Positions 33,496 through 41,988 are shown, numbered from the stretch's first letter. The stretch is 64,000 nucleotides of DNA from Niastella caeni (GCF_004834005.1 NZ_STFF01000002.1:248001-312000); one strand, 5' to 3'. Notes: generated from the sequence alone by a model not told the origin. A program made the numbers and translations.

Positions 33496-34074
33496 ATGAT
33501 ATTACCGATCGTAGCATATGGCGCTGAAATTTTGAGGAGTAAGGGTAAGGAAATCACCCCCGATTATCCCAATCTGAATAAACTGATCGAAGATATGTGG
33601 GAAACCATGTATGCCAGCAATGGCGTAGGTTTGGCAGCCCCCCAGATCAATAAAGATATTCGCTTGTTTGTAATGGACAGCAAGCAGGTTTTTGAAAACC
33701 AGGACGATGATGAAAAAGGAAAATACCCAGATGAGCCCGGAATTAAACAAGTATTCATCAATGCCCAGGTAACAGCCCTTAACGGCCAGGAGTGGGCGTA
33801 TAATGAAGGCTGTTTAAGCATTCCCAGGATCAGGGAAGATGTAATGCGCAATGAAACTGTTACCATTTCTTATGTAGACGAGCATTTTACTTCATATGAA
33901 AAAACATTCAATGGTATCACTGCCCGAATCATTCTGCATGAATATGACCACATAGAAGGAAAATTATTTATTGATTACCTGAAGCCTTTAAAGCGGAAAT
34001 TATTACGCGGTAAGCTCGATGATATTTCCAAAGGCAAAGTGCGGGCTGATTATAAAATGATTTTCCCTAAATAG
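33496..34074 (+). CDS. def: Peptide deformylase
   Basis: 192 residues. Three family motifs: GVGLAAPQ (43-50), E104-GCLSIP with metal ligand C106, and H148-EYDH-IEGK with catalytic E149 and ligands H148 and H152. The enzyme removes formyl groups from N-terminal methionine of nascent chains. A 20-residue acidic insert (NQDDDEKGKYPDEPG) before the second motif is common in Bacteroidota. The next gene starts 4 nt later, giving a two-gene unit. Confidence 0.97.
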   Translation: MILPIVAYGAEILRSKGKEITPDYPNLNKLIEDMWETMYASNGVGLAAPQINKDIRLFVMDSKQVFENQDDDEKGKYPDEPGIKQVFINAQVTALNGQEWAYNEGCLSIPRIREDVMRNETVTISYVDEHFTSYEKTFNGITARIILHEYDHIEGKLFIDYLKPLKRKLLRGKLDDISKGKVRADYKMIFPK

Positions 34075-34078
34075 TGTT

Positions 34079-35020
34079 ATGATATTACCAGGCTGCTGGC
34101 GCGTAATTGTTTTGCTTATTATTTCTTGTAACCTCTATGCGCAGGATTCCCTGGTAACTGTTCAAAACAAAACAGTTACCCTTAAAGAAGTGGTTGTAAG
34201 GAACAACCTTAATGTGGCTGCTTTTATTGAACGGATCAGGAACGACACTACTTTCTACAAAGCATTCCGCAATCTGAAAGTGCTCGGTTATACGTCGCTG
34301 AACGACATCAGGATGTATGATAAGAAAGAAAAAATAACGGCTTCTTTGTACAGTCGCACCCGGCAACACGTCAACAACGGTTGCCGCTATACCCAGGTGC
34401 TGGAAGAAAATACCAGCGGCGACATTTACGACAAACATCACCAGTTCAACTATTTTACGTCCCGCCTTTATGCGGGATTGTTTTTTGCCGCCGATACCAT
34501 TTGCGGCGAAACCAATATTGTTAAGGATGCCGCTTTCAGCACGCAGGGCAAAAGCGGGTTGGCTAAACACAAGGAACAACTGAAGATGTTGTTTTTTAAT
34601 CCGGGTAAGAAAATTCCCGGCATTCCCTTCATTGGCAATAAGGTCGCTTTGTTCGATGATGAAGTGGCCGTGCGTTACGATTTCACTATTGATATGGAGG
34701 CCTTTAAAGGCGAAATGTGTTATGTGTTCACCTGCAAACCGCGGGCAGACCTTACGGAGAATGAGAAAGACAAGATCGTAGTGAACGATATGACCACCTG
34801 GTTCCGCATAGATACCTGGGAAATTGTTGCGCGCAACTACGACCTCAGCTATAATGCCGGCGTGTACGATTTTAACGTACACATGGAGGTGGAGTTAACC
34901 AAATTCGGCAACTACCTCGTTCCAAAAGTATTGCGGTACAATGGTAATTGGGATGTAGTGATGAAGAAGCGGGAACGGTGTGTGTTTACTGCTACTTTGT
35001 TTGATTTTACTAATATGTAG
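34079..35020 (+). CDS. Secreted hypothetical protein co-transcribed with def
   Basis: 313 residues with signal peptide (VIVLLIISCNLYAQ). After it comes VTLKEVVVRNNLNVAAFIERI, similar to the segment preceding TonB-plug regions (LKEVVV), then a mostly beta body including YDFTIDMEAFKGEMCYVFTC, WFRIDTWEIVARNYDLSYN and FGNYLVPKVLRYNGNWDV. That layout resembles lipoprotein-carrier-like or outer-membrane-associated proteins of Bacteroidota, but I cannot name the family. The 4-nt gap to def suggests coupling of expression only, not function. Confidence 0.7.
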   Translation: MILPGCWRVIVLLIISCNLYAQDSLVTVQNKTVTLKEVVVRNNLNVAAFIERIRNDTTFYKAFRNLKVLGYTSLNDIRMYDKKEKITASLYSRTRQHVNNGCRYTQVLEENTSGDIYDKHHQFNYFTSRLYAGLFFAADTICGETNIVKDAAFSTQGKSGLAKHKEQLKMLFFNPGKKIPGIPFIGNKVALFDDEVAVRYDFTIDMEAFKGEMCYVFTCKPRADLTENEKDKIVVNDMTTWFRIDTWEIVARNYDLSYNAGVYDFNVHMEVELTKFGNYLVPKVLRYNGNWDVVMKKRERCVFTATLFDFTNM

Positions 35021-35037
35021 CTATGGGTTTCATAGGT

Positions 35038-35133
35038 TAAAGGCTACAAGCTACAAGCAAATACATATTGCAATTCCCGTCCAACTCTTTTGCTTCTTTC
35101 CTGCCTGCAGCTTGCGGCTTGAAGCTTGCAGCT
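35038..35133. repeat. Family B inverted repeat in a convergent junction
   Basis: Left arm 35038-35060 (AAAGGCTACAAGCTACAAGC), right arm 35102-35133 (TGCCTGCAGCTTGCGGCTTG and on), loop about 42 nt, between the secreted protein and the rluD-like gene. Confidence 0.8.
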
Positions 35134-35190
35134 ATTCCATTAGCACTTTTCTATGTAGGAAGTTCTAACAAACAAACCAGCATACCTAAC

Positions 35191-36258
35191 TTACCCAATG
35201 CTCCTGGTTTTTACATACCCTCTCCACTTCTCAAACAACTGCTGCATATCCTCGGGCATTTCGCTGTTAAACACTACTTCTTTCCGCGAGCGGGGATGAA
35301 TAAAGCCGATGGTCTTGGCGTGCAGGGCATGTCGTGGACAAATGGAAAAACAATTATCTACAAACTGTTTGTATTTGCTGAAAACGGTTCCTTTTACAAT
35401 TCTGTCACCGCCATATAATTCATCATTGAACAACGGGTGACCAATATGCTTCATATGCACGCGGATCTGGTGGGTGCGGCCGGTTTCCAGTTCGCATTGA
35501 ACGATGGTCACGTAACCGAGGCGCTCCAGCACTTTGTAATGAGTAGTTGCATCTTTACCATACTCGCCATCGGGGTAGGCGTCGAATATTTTGCGAAAGC
35601 GCTGGTGGCGGCCGATGTGCGCTTTGATGGTACCGGTATCTTCGGCTACATCGCCCCAAACCATGGCAACGTACTGGCGGTGAATGGTATGATCGAAGAA
35701 TTCTTTGGCCAGGCAGGTTACTGCTTTCTCTGTTTTGGCCAGCACCATTAAACCGCTGGTGTTTTTATCAATACGATGCACCAGCCCAAAGCGGGGCAGG
35801 TTATCGGCCGAAATATTGCTGTTCTGCTGCTGTAAATGCCAGGCTACGCCATTGATGAGCGTACCACGGGGGTTACCACTTGCAGGATGTACTACCAACC
35901 CAACCGGTTTATTAACGATCAAAATGTCATCGTCTTCAAATACCACGTTCAGCGGCATTTTTTCGGGGATAATTTCTTCCCCATGCATCTCCTTATCGGA
36001 GTATACAATGATCTCTTCACCCGGCTTTATTTTGTGATTGGCCTGAACGGTTTTACCATTTACGGTAACGCGGCCGCTTTCGATAGATTGCTGCACTTTG
36101 TTTCGGCTCGCACCCTCAATGCGGGCTACCAGAAATTTGTCGAGCCGCATAGGCTCCTGGCCTTTGTCAACCACCAAACTTAATCGCTCGTATAGTTCCT
36201 CCGCACCTTCTACATTTTCTTCCTGATCGTTAAAAGTGTTGGCATCCTGTATAGTCAT
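35191..36258 (-). CDS. RluA/RluD-family pseudouridine synthase
   Basis: 355 residues. S4 RNA-binding domain about 38-95 (MRLDKFLVARIEGASRNKVQ, VNGKTVQANHKIKPGEEI); catalytic domain about 100-320 with LVHRIDKNTSGLMVLAKT where the Asp is the nucleophile, and CELETGRTHQIRVHMKHIG. Architecture matches RluD, which modifies helix 69 of 23S rRNA, but RluC-type targets are possible. The protein has a 30-residue acidic N-terminal extension. Divergent from lipB with 71 nt between. Confidence 0.92.
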   Translation of the reverse strand: MTIQDANTFNDQEENVEGAEELYERLSLVVDKGQEPMRLDKFLVARIEGASRNKVQQSIESGRVTVNGKTVQANHKIKPGEEIIVYSDKEMHGEEIIPEKMPLNVVFEDDDILIVNKPVGLVVHPASGNPRGTLINGVAWHLQQQNSNISADNLPRFGLVHRIDKNTSGLMVLAKTEKAVTCLAKEFFDHTIHRQYVAMVWGDVAEDTGTIKAHIGRHQRFRKIFDAYPDGEYGKDATTHYKVLERLGYVTIVQCELETGRTHQIRVHMKHIGHPLFNDELYGGDRIVKGTVFSKYKQFVDNCFSICPRHALHAKTIGFIHPRSRKEVVFNSEMPEDMQQLFEKWRGYVKTRSIG

Positions 36259-36276
36259 GGGGTATCACTGTTTGCA

Positions 36277-36284
36277 CAAAGGTA
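36277..36284 (-). promoter_or_regulatory. TAnnTTTG -7 box for the RluD-like gene
   Basis: Minus-strand TACCTTTG, perfect match, 19 nt from the ATG at 36258. Confidence 0.6.
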
Positions 36285-36314
36285 AGCATCCATGAGGGGA
36301 GTTGTATAAAGTAG

Positions 36315-36322
36315 TACATTTG
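36315..36322 (+). promoter_or_regulatory. TAnnTTTG -7 box for lipB (near-leaderless)
   Basis: TACATTTG, perfect match, 8 nt before the lipB ATG. No repeat lies in this 71-nt divergent spacer. Confidence 0.6.
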
Positions 36323-36329
36323 TTATTAA

Positions 36330-37118
36330 ATGAAAACCAATATAAAACAGGGGGTCTTTTTTCGCGATTTAGGCCAGATCGAGTACCGCAACGCCTGGGA
36401 TCTGCAGGAAAAGCTGTTGCAGGAGAATGTTTCGGTTAAAATGGAACTGAGGAAGCGGATGGCCGCTTTGGAGAATCAAGGCGCAGGTAATGGGCAATTG
36501 GCAATAGACAATATACAATATGCAATTGAAAATGAGGGAATTGAACCGTCTACAAACCATTATTTGTTATTTGTAGAGCATCCGCCTGTTTATACATTGG
36601 GAAAAAGCGGCGCCATAGAAAATGTGCTCATCAGCGAGGAAGAAAGGGCAGCCAAAGGAATTAGTTTTTATAATACCAATCGCGGCGGCGATATTACTTT
36701 TCATGGCAGGGAGCAATTGGTGGGTTATCCCATTCTTGACCTGGAAAAATTCTATACAGATATCGGCAAATACCTGCGTAACCTGGAAGAAGTGATCATT
36801 GCCACGATGGCCGATTATGGGTTGAAAGGGGAGCGGTCGCCCGGCGAAACCGGGGTTTGGCTTGACGCTGCTATTCAGGGAAAAGAACGGAAGATCTGCG
36901 CCATGGGCATTCGCTGCAGCCGGTGGATCACCATGCATGGGTTTGCCTTCAATGTAAATACCGATCTTACTTACTTCGATCATATCATTCCCTGCGGTAT
37001 TCAGAACAAGCAGGTAACTTCAATGGAGAAAGAGCTGGGACGTAAGTTAGAGATGAAGGAAGTTAAAGAGAGAGTGAAATTTCATTTTGAAAAAGTCTTT
37101 GATGTAGAGTTGATTTAA
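36330..37118 (+). CDS. lipB: Octanoyltransferase LipB with repeat-derived insert
   Basis: 262 residues, longer than the usual 210-240. Motifs: FVEHPPVYTLGKSG (82-95), NRGGDITFHGREQLVGYPIL (117-136), catalytic K188 in ERKICAMGIR and nucleophile C222 in HIIPCGIQ. It transfers octanoyl groups from ACP to lipoyl domains, such as the E2 encoded at 50.7-52 kb. Residues about 51-70 are encoded by family L words (GGCAATAGACAATATACAAT), an in-frame insert of intergenic-type DNA just before the first conserved motif. The active site is intact, so the enzyme is probably functional. Confidence 0.93.
   Translation: MKTNIKQGVFFRDLGQIEYRNAWDLQEKLLQENVSVKMELRKRMAALENQGAGNGQLAIDNIQYAIENEGIEPSTNHYLLFVEHPPVYTLGKSGAIENVLISEEERAAKGISFYNTNRGGDITFHGREQLVGYPILDLEKFYTDIGKYLRNLEEVIIATMADYGLKGERSPGETGVWLDAAIQGKERKICAMGIRCSRWITMHGFAFNVNTDLTYFDHIIPCGIQNKQVTSMEKELGRKLEMKEVKERVKFHFEKVFDVELI
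36480..36541 (+). repeat. Family L repeat inside lipB
   Basis: GGCAATTG, GCAATAGA, CAATATA, CAATATGC words in tandem, coding for GAGNGQLAIDNIQYAIENEG. The same words occur between genes near 10241-10271 in reverse. Confidence 0.7.
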
Positions 37119-37253
37119 TGTCGAATAACGAACCTGCCTGCCGGCAGGCAGGTGTCCAATGTAGAACGTCGAAGTGAAATGCAAATTATGAATAGTAGAG
37201 CTGTATTTACTTCGACATTCGGTGTTCTTCGGTTCAATATTCGATATTCACCA
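37117..37253. repeat. Family E inverted repeat with nested palindrome
   Basis: Starts at the lipB stop (TAATGTCGAATAACGAA) and ends with TTCAATATTCGATATTCACC. Contains the same 20-nt palindrome CCTGCCTGCCGGCAGGCAGG (37133-37152) seen in the family E cluster after the SpoU gene. Fills a convergent junction. Confidence 0.8.
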
Positions 37254-37264
37254 GGGGCTTACAG

Positions 37265-38167
37265 CTAGTCTCTCGGCACAAAAAACTTATGCTTCTCTTT
37301 CAGCTTGCCGTCTTCATACAACTCAAACTTATACCAGCCCGAGCGTAAAAAGTTCACCTTATCTATCAGCAGCGGTGATTCCTTTACTTCGGTGATGTCA
37401 AACAGCGGAACGCTTCTTTCGTCAAAGATTTTGATGGAATAATGGTGCAGGCCGGTATTGGGCAGGTTAATAGAAATATTCCCATCCTTTTCGGTATACA
37501 CGTATTTGGAAGGTTTGAATATCTCCTTAGGAACAAATGGTTTTAACAGAATGGTATCTCCGCCGGCAAAAGCGATGGTGTCTTTTGTTTTGGTAACAAC
37601 CGAATCGCGGAACTTTTTCAGCTCTTTAGCGTTGATGGTGGCCACCAGTGTATCGCGTTTTTTTACAAAGAAGAATTTTTCCGGTTCGGGCGCTTTTACT
37701 ACGGTAGAAGCTGTTTGAAGTTTTTCTTTTATTTCTTCAGCCTGCCGGGGTGTAACGCTTTCTGTAATGATCACCCGCGGTGCATTTTCAGCAGACGGTT
37801 GTTGTTTATTCACTACTACGCGAACAGTATCCCAAAAAGGTCGTTTTGATTTACTGAATACAAATTTACCATTGTCAAGCACGATAAACAGGCGGTAAAA
37901 TTGTTTGGCATCCGGTGCTTTGCCATCAACAATACCATTCTGCGGGGCCCTGGGATCGGCAACAGATAAAATAGTAGCAAAACCTCTTGTGCTGTCTTTT
38001 GAGCGTTGTACGCTTATTTGTGTTATAACGGGGTAGTTGTTGGTCCAGCTAATGATAACTTTCTGGTTCCCCTTGGTAACGACGGTAAAATCAGGCAGAA
38101 TTTCCTGCGCTCTGCTGGTAAAAAATAAGGTACATGTTAGTATGAGTAATGCTGCCAGTTTGCGCAT
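37265..38167 (-). CDS. Secreted fibronectin-III-like hypothetical protein
   Basis: 300 residues with signal peptide (LAALLILTCTLFFTSRAQ). The stretch KVIISWTNNYPVITQISVQR with a later KQFYRLFIVLDNGKFVFSK looks like a fibronectin type III / T9SS-associated domain. A Lys/Ala/Thr-rich middle and a beta-rich C-terminus (NISINLPNTGLHHYSIKIFD, SGWYKFELYEDGKLKEKHKF) follow. No catalytic motif. It lies 78 nt downstream of the PLP deaminase gene on the same strand, so the two may share an mRNA, without obvious functional link. Confidence 0.7.
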   Translation of the reverse strand: MRKLAALLILTCTLFFTSRAQEILPDFTVVTKGNQKVIISWTNNYPVITQISVQRSKDSTRGFATILSVADPRAPQNGIVDGKAPDAKQFYRLFIVLDNGKFVFSKSKRPFWDTVRVVVNKQQPSAENAPRVIITESVTPRQAEEIKEKLQTASTVVKAPEPEKFFFVKKRDTLVATINAKELKKFRDSVVTKTKDTIAFAGGDTILLKPFVPKEIFKPSKYVYTEKDGNISINLPNTGLHHYSIKIFDERSVPLFDITEVKESPLLIDKVNFLRSGWYKFELYEDGKLKEKHKFFVPRD

Positions 38168-38245
38168 GCGCCGTATTGAATTAGTCGGTAAAGGATTTGG
38201 CGTCGCAAATATAATAGTTTTGCGATAGCGGTTTTATATTACAAC

Positions 38246-39187
38246 TTACAGGAATGTTAATGTTCCTGCGGGTAAGGACCGGTTGCCTTGTAAACCGCCG
38301 CTATGTACTACTAAAATGCGACTGTTTCGTTGAAAATAACCCATTTGAACGAGTTGCAGTATCCCGAAAAACAGTTTGCCGGTATACACGAAATCGGTGG
38401 GCAGATCATGTTGTAGATAAATTGTATTCATAAAACGAATCAACTCATCTGTTTTTCGGGCATAACCGCCAAAATGATAATCATAGAAAAGGGTATAATC
38501 TTTTAGGTTGGCTGCGTAGGGCTTAACAAAGGTGCACAGGCTATTATTTTCGCCGGAAGGCAGTTTAAGGCTGCAAATTCCAATTACCTGCTGATACGGT
38601 AACGCGGCGTGCACTAAACCTGCAAGCATGGTGCCGGTCCCCGCAGCGCAGGAAATATGTGAATAACTTTCTATTTGTGTGAGTTGCAGGATCTCCGCAG
38701 CACCCAGCACACCCAGGTGGCTTTGTCCGCCCTGCGGAACAATAAAATATTCAGGGTATTTCTCCTGTAAGAAAACCGTGGCACGGTTAACCCCAATAGC
38801 CGCTTCATTGCTATATGCTGCCCGTGAAACAAATTGAAGCTGCATGTTGTACTGCTGTACTTCCTGTAAGGTATCAGACAGCCTCGCCGGTTGTTCACCT
38901 CTTATAATACCAATGCTGGCCAGGCCGGCCTGATGGCAGGCCAGGGCGGTAGCTACCAGGTGATTACTCCAGGCGCCGCCAAAGGTGAGAATGCCTTTTT
39001 TGTTTTGCAGTTGCGCTTCCCGGATATGATATTTTAGCTTGAACCACTTGTTGCCCGAGATAACGGGATGAATGAGATCGAGCCGCAACACATCCAAACT
39101 AACGTTCTTTTGTTGTAAGAGATCGCTGGTAAGTGGCTGCACCACTGCTTTTGTTAAGTCGACCGGTTGATTTTTTACTTTGTTCAT
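38246..39187 (-). CDS. PLP-dependent ACC deaminase / D-cysteine desulfhydrase-like
   Basis: 313 residues from the ATG at 39187; the ATG at 39205 would add six residues. Fold-type II PLP enzyme: lysine region ISGNKWFKLKYHIREAQ (PLP lysine), TFGGAWSNHLVATALAC (phosphate loop), GVLGAAEILQL and CAAGTGTMLAGLVHA, C-terminal VHSGGLQGN. The family breaks down aminocyclopropane carboxylate or D-cysteine; the residues that separate the two cannot be judged safely here. Divergent from the nucleotidyltransferase, with overlapping spacer of 60 nt. Confidence 0.85.
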   Translation of the reverse strand: MNKVKNQPVDLTKAVVQPLTSDLLQQKNVSLDVLRLDLIHPVISGNKWFKLKYHIREAQLQNKKGILTFGGAWSNHLVATALACHQAGLASIGIIRGEQPARLSDTLQEVQQYNMQLQFVSRAAYSNEAAIGVNRATVFLQEKYPEYFIVPQGGQSHLGVLGAAEILQLTQIESYSHISCAAGTGTMLAGLVHAALPYQQVIGICSLKLPSGENNSLCTFVKPYAANLKDYTLFYDYHFGGYARKTDELIRFMNTIYLQHDLPTDFVYTGKLFFGILQLVQMGYFQRNSRILVVHSGGLQGNRSLPAGTLTFL

Positions 39188-39214
39188 CAAGACCAATATG
39201 ACCACATATTTTTA

Positions 39215-39222
39215 TATTTTCG
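39215..39222 (+). promoter_or_regulatory. Variant -7 box TATTTTCG for the nucleotidyltransferase
   Basis: One mismatch to TAnnTTTG, 26 nt before the ATG at 39248. The identical octamer lies upstream of the Dpm1-like gene. Confidence 0.4.
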
Positions 39223-39247
39223 TGGCTCAATTTTTAAAAATACAATA

Positions 39248-40147
39248 ATGGAACCAACTCTTTTGATTTTGGCAGCAGGCATGGCTTCCCGCTATGGTAG
39301 TATGAAGCAAATTCAGTCATTCGGCCCCGGTGGTGAAACGATCATGGACTATTCAATATATGATGCCATACGCGCTGGATTTAAAAAAGTGGTATTTATT
39401 ATCCGTAAAGAGTTTGCTGACGATTTTAAAGCCATAGTAGAACCCTCGTTAAAAGGAAAAGTGGAGATCGATTATGTATACCAGGACCTGAAATCTTTTA
39501 CCGAAGGGTTCCCTGTTCCGGCAGACCGTACCAAACCATGGGGTACTGCGCATGCTGTACTGTGTGCTAAAAATAATATCAATGAACCATTTGCGGTGAT
39601 CAATGCCGATGATTTCTATGGTCGCGATGCATTTGAGAAAGCCTATAAATTCCTTACCAAAGATGTGAATGACAATACCTATTCAATCATTGGTTATGAG
39701 TTATTGAAAACCTTGAGCGACAATGGAACGGTGAACCGGGGTGTTTGTGTAGCCAATGGTAATGGCAACCTGGTTTCTATTGCCGAGCGCATTAATATTG
39801 CCAAAATAGATGGAAAGATCCTCACCGACGACAATCAGCAACCAAAAGAATTACCCATCGATTCACAGGTGTCGATGAATTTCTGGTGTTTCTCACCTTC
39901 TATTTTCTCTTATTCAGAGAAATTATTCAATGAGTTTTTGAAAGATAATATCACCAATATAAAATCTGAGTTCTTCATTCCTATCGTGGCCGACAAATTC
40001 ATCAATGAAGGAAAAGGCACCATTAAAGTGATCCCTACTTCAGCACAATGGTTTGGCGTAACGTATAAGGAAGATGCGCCGGAAGTTAAAGCAAACCTGG
40101 AGCAACTGGTTAAAGCGGGTGAGTATCCGGCTAAGTTGTGGAAATAA
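39248..40147 (+). CDS. Sugar nucleotidyltransferase-like (NTP transferase)
   Basis: 299 residues from the ATG at 39248; the longer frame from 39167 reads through the promoter region. Nucleotidyltransferase fold with LLILAAGMASRYGSMKQI (NTP-binding loop), GTAHAVLCAKNNI, and the metal pair in VINADDFYGRDAF. Such proteins activate sugar phosphates as NDP-sugars; the closest wording is to a Bacteroidota group annotated as nucleotidyltransferase with unproven substrate. It is monocistronic: a terminator-bearing convergent junction follows. Confidence 0.85.
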   Translation: MEPTLLILAAGMASRYGSMKQIQSFGPGGETIMDYSIYDAIRAGFKKVVFIIRKEFADDFKAIVEPSLKGKVEIDYVYQDLKSFTEGFPVPADRTKPWGTAHAVLCAKNNINEPFAVINADDFYGRDAFEKAYKFLTKDVNDNTYSIIGYELLKTLSDNGTVNRGVCVANGNGNLVSIAERINIAKIDGKILTDDNQQPKELPIDSQVSMNFWCFSPSIFSYSEKLFNEFLKDNITNIKSEFFIPIVADKFINEGKGTIKVIPTSAQWFGVTYKEDAPEVKANLEQLVKAGEYPAKLWK

Positions 40148-40159
40148 GGAAGGCAGGCT

Positions 40160-40311
40160 GTCAGCGGTAAGCCATACGCCATAAGCTGTAAGCCATCGCG
40201 CAATCAATAAATAGAAGTCCCACCAATAAAAAAGCCCCGGCGGTAATACCATCGGGGCTTTAGTTTATATGTTTTCTGCTTGCAGCTTGCGGCTTGAAGC
40301 TTGCAGCTCTT
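40160..40311. repeat. Family B inverted repeat around a terminator
   Basis: Left arm 40160-40198 (GGTAAGCCATACGCCATAAG and on), right arm 40277-40311 (TGCTTGCAGCTTGCGGCTTG and on), with a true terminator in the loop. Convergent junction. Confidence 0.75.
40228..40262 (-). terminator. Intrinsic terminator, strongest on the minus strand
   Basis: AAGCCCCG-A/C-GGTAATACC-CGGGGCTT stem (GCCCCGG / TCGGGGC). On the minus strand it is followed by TTTTTTATT, ending the protease transcript; on the plus strand the tail is weaker. Confidence 0.8.
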
Positions 40312-41404
40312 AATAAACTTTTACCATAAACACACCTTCCTCAATTTTCTTGATCTGCTGTACCCGCTCCATACCTTTGATGGAAGAGTTAAGCGTTAAG
40401 CGGATATTCTGATAGGTAGAATCTTTTTTAACTTCTTCAAGGCTGCGGAAGATATTTTTTGCGGTGATGGCAAATACTACCCCTTCAGCGGTTTTCTGAC
40501 GGGCAGTGATAATGCCGATCACTTCACCGTTTTTGTTGAATACGGGGCCGCCCGAGTTACCCGGATTTGCCGATACACCTATCTGGAACGACAGGGTATC
40601 GCCATTATAACCGGTTTTGGCGCTCATGTATCCTTCGTTGTAAACAATTTCTTCGCGGGGGTAACCCATGGTGAACAATTGTTCGCCCAGGTCGGTTCCA
40701 CTTTTACGGATGCCATAGGGCAGGGGGCCGATGCTTCTGAAATCAGCATCTTCAATTTTTATAAAAGCCAGGTCGGTTTCGGGATTGCTGTAAATGATAC
40801 GTGATCTGAATTCCTGTCCTCTGCTGTTTTGAACAACAACGGTAGAGGAACCGGTTACCACATGCGCATTGGTAACAATAATGCCCTTGCCATCGACCAG
40901 GAAACCGGTACCGCCAAATTTAACAGGCGTATTTTCGGGGCCCTTGGTAATACGGGCCTGCACTTTATTATAAACTTCGTTGGTTTTTTTAGCGATCTCC
41001 TGTTTGTATTCTCCTCTTAATCTTTGCAGGTCTGAAGCGGTTTTCTTTTGAGAGTAGTAAGTGGCCATACCGGCTATAAGGAGGGTAGTGATACCGGCGA
41101 TAGAGGCGGCAACTGCCATTACCCGTTTGTATTTCCTGAAAATCTGGATGACGGTAGCCTTTGGTGCTTCTTCGGTAATATCGCCCGATTTCAGCAATTG
41201 ATTATGTACGTCGTTCAGGGAGGATTTAAAGTTCTTCCATTCACTAAACTGGTCTATCTGGTGTAAAAACATGGTGTGTTCTACTACTTTTTCATCCACC
41301 TCAGGATTACTTTTTCGCAGCTGCTCAAATGAAGCCATTTCTTCGGGAGTCATTTCACCGCGGAGAAACCGTTCAATAGCATCTAATAATTGTAAATCTT
41401 GCAT
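40310..41404 (-). CDS. Membrane-anchored HtrA-like serine protease with anti-sigma-like N-terminus
   Basis: 364 residues from the ATG at 41404 (a GTG one codon earlier is unlikely). Three parts: a cytosolic segment of about 90 residues (DAIERFLRGEMTPEEMASFE) like the sigma-binding part of FecR/RsiW-type anti-sigma factors; one membrane helix about 95-117; a periplasmic trypsin-like domain with H181 (VTNAHVV), D211 (ETDLAFIKI) and S284 (NPGNSGGPV). No PDZ domain is visible. The start overlaps the sigma factor stop as TGATG, so translation is coupled. It likely holds the sigma factor at the membrane and reports on envelope state (inference). Confidence 0.88.
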   Translation of the reverse strand: MQDLQLLDAIERFLRGEMTPEEMASFEQLRKSNPEVDEKVVEHTMFLHQIDQFSEWKNFKSSLNDVHNQLLKSGDITEEAPKATVIQIFRKYKRVMAVAASIAGITTLLIAGMATYYSQKKTASDLQRLRGEYKQEIAKKTNEVYNKVQARITKGPENTPVKFGGTGFLVDGKGIIVTNAHVVTGSSTVVVQNSRGQEFRSRIIYSNPETDLAFIKIEDADFRSIGPLPYGIRKSGTDLGEQLFTMGYPREEIVYNEGYMSAKTGYNGDTLSFQIGVSANPGNSGGPVFNKNGEVIGIITARQKTAEGVVFAITAKNIFRSLEEVKKDSTYQNIRLTLNSSIKGMERVQQIKKIEEGVFMVKVY

Positions 41405-41988
41405 CACACGTTGTTGTTTTTAAATTCGGCAAAGAAAAGTTTCCGAAGCCTCATCAGACATTTGTATTTCTGATTTTTGGCGTTATCAGCGTTTGTATAT
41501 CCAAAATGGCCGGCAATGTCTGTCATACTTCTTTTCTGCAGATAAAAGGCCTCTATCAAACTTCTGCAGGGTTCACCCAAATGCAATAAAGCCTTTTCCA
41601 TCATCTGGAACTCTGAATTGCGTTGGCTGTGGCCTTCCACTTCTTCATCTACCGGAACCGTGTCCTCCAACCCGTTTACGGCCGGAAGGAATTTTTGCTG
41701 TTGTTGCAGTTTTTTAAGCCACAATCGCCGGCTAACCGAGTAAACATAGGTTTTAAGCTGACAGTTTAACTCGAAGGAGCCTGATTTCGCTTTTTCATAC
41801 AACACAATTACAGTTTCCTGGAAAATGTCCCGTGCGTCGTCCGTAGACCCGTTGTTGTTGATTATCAACGTTTGAACCATATTATAAAATAATTTATAAA
41901 TGGTTTCAACGGATTTCCGGTCGTTTAGTGCCAGTCCTTTTAACAATGCTTTTTCGTCGGTAGAATCTGTTTTCACGCTTTGAACCAT
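41404..41988 (-). CDS. ECF-type RNA polymerase sigma factor
   Basis: 194 residues. Sigma region 2 about 25-95 (LFYNMVQTLIINNNG, DARDIFQETVIVLYEKAKSG) for -10 recognition and core binding; region 4 about 130-190 (LGEPCRSLIEAFYLQKRSM, DIAGHFGYTNADNAKNQKY) with the helix-turn-helix. It lacks region 3, as is usual in ECF factors. Linked to the following protease/anti-sigma gene by TGATG. No target promoter could be identified. The 219-nt divergent spacer upstream shows only A/T-rich DNA. Confidence 0.93.
   Translation of the reverse strand: MVQSVKTDSTDEKALLKGLALNDRKSVETIYKLFYNMVQTLIINNNGSTDDARDIFQETVIVLYEKAKSGSFELNCQLKTYVYSVSRRLWLKKLQQQQKFLPAVNGLEDTVPVDEEVEGHSQRNSEFQMMEKALLHLGEPCRSLIEAFYLQKRSMTDIAGHFGYTNADNAKNQKYKCLMRLRKLFFAEFKNNNV

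Noticed and set aside
34085..34882. 265-codon minus-strand frame opposite the secreted protein after def
   Set aside because: Long but antisense to a gene with a clear signal peptide and tight spacing to def; no recognisable domain.
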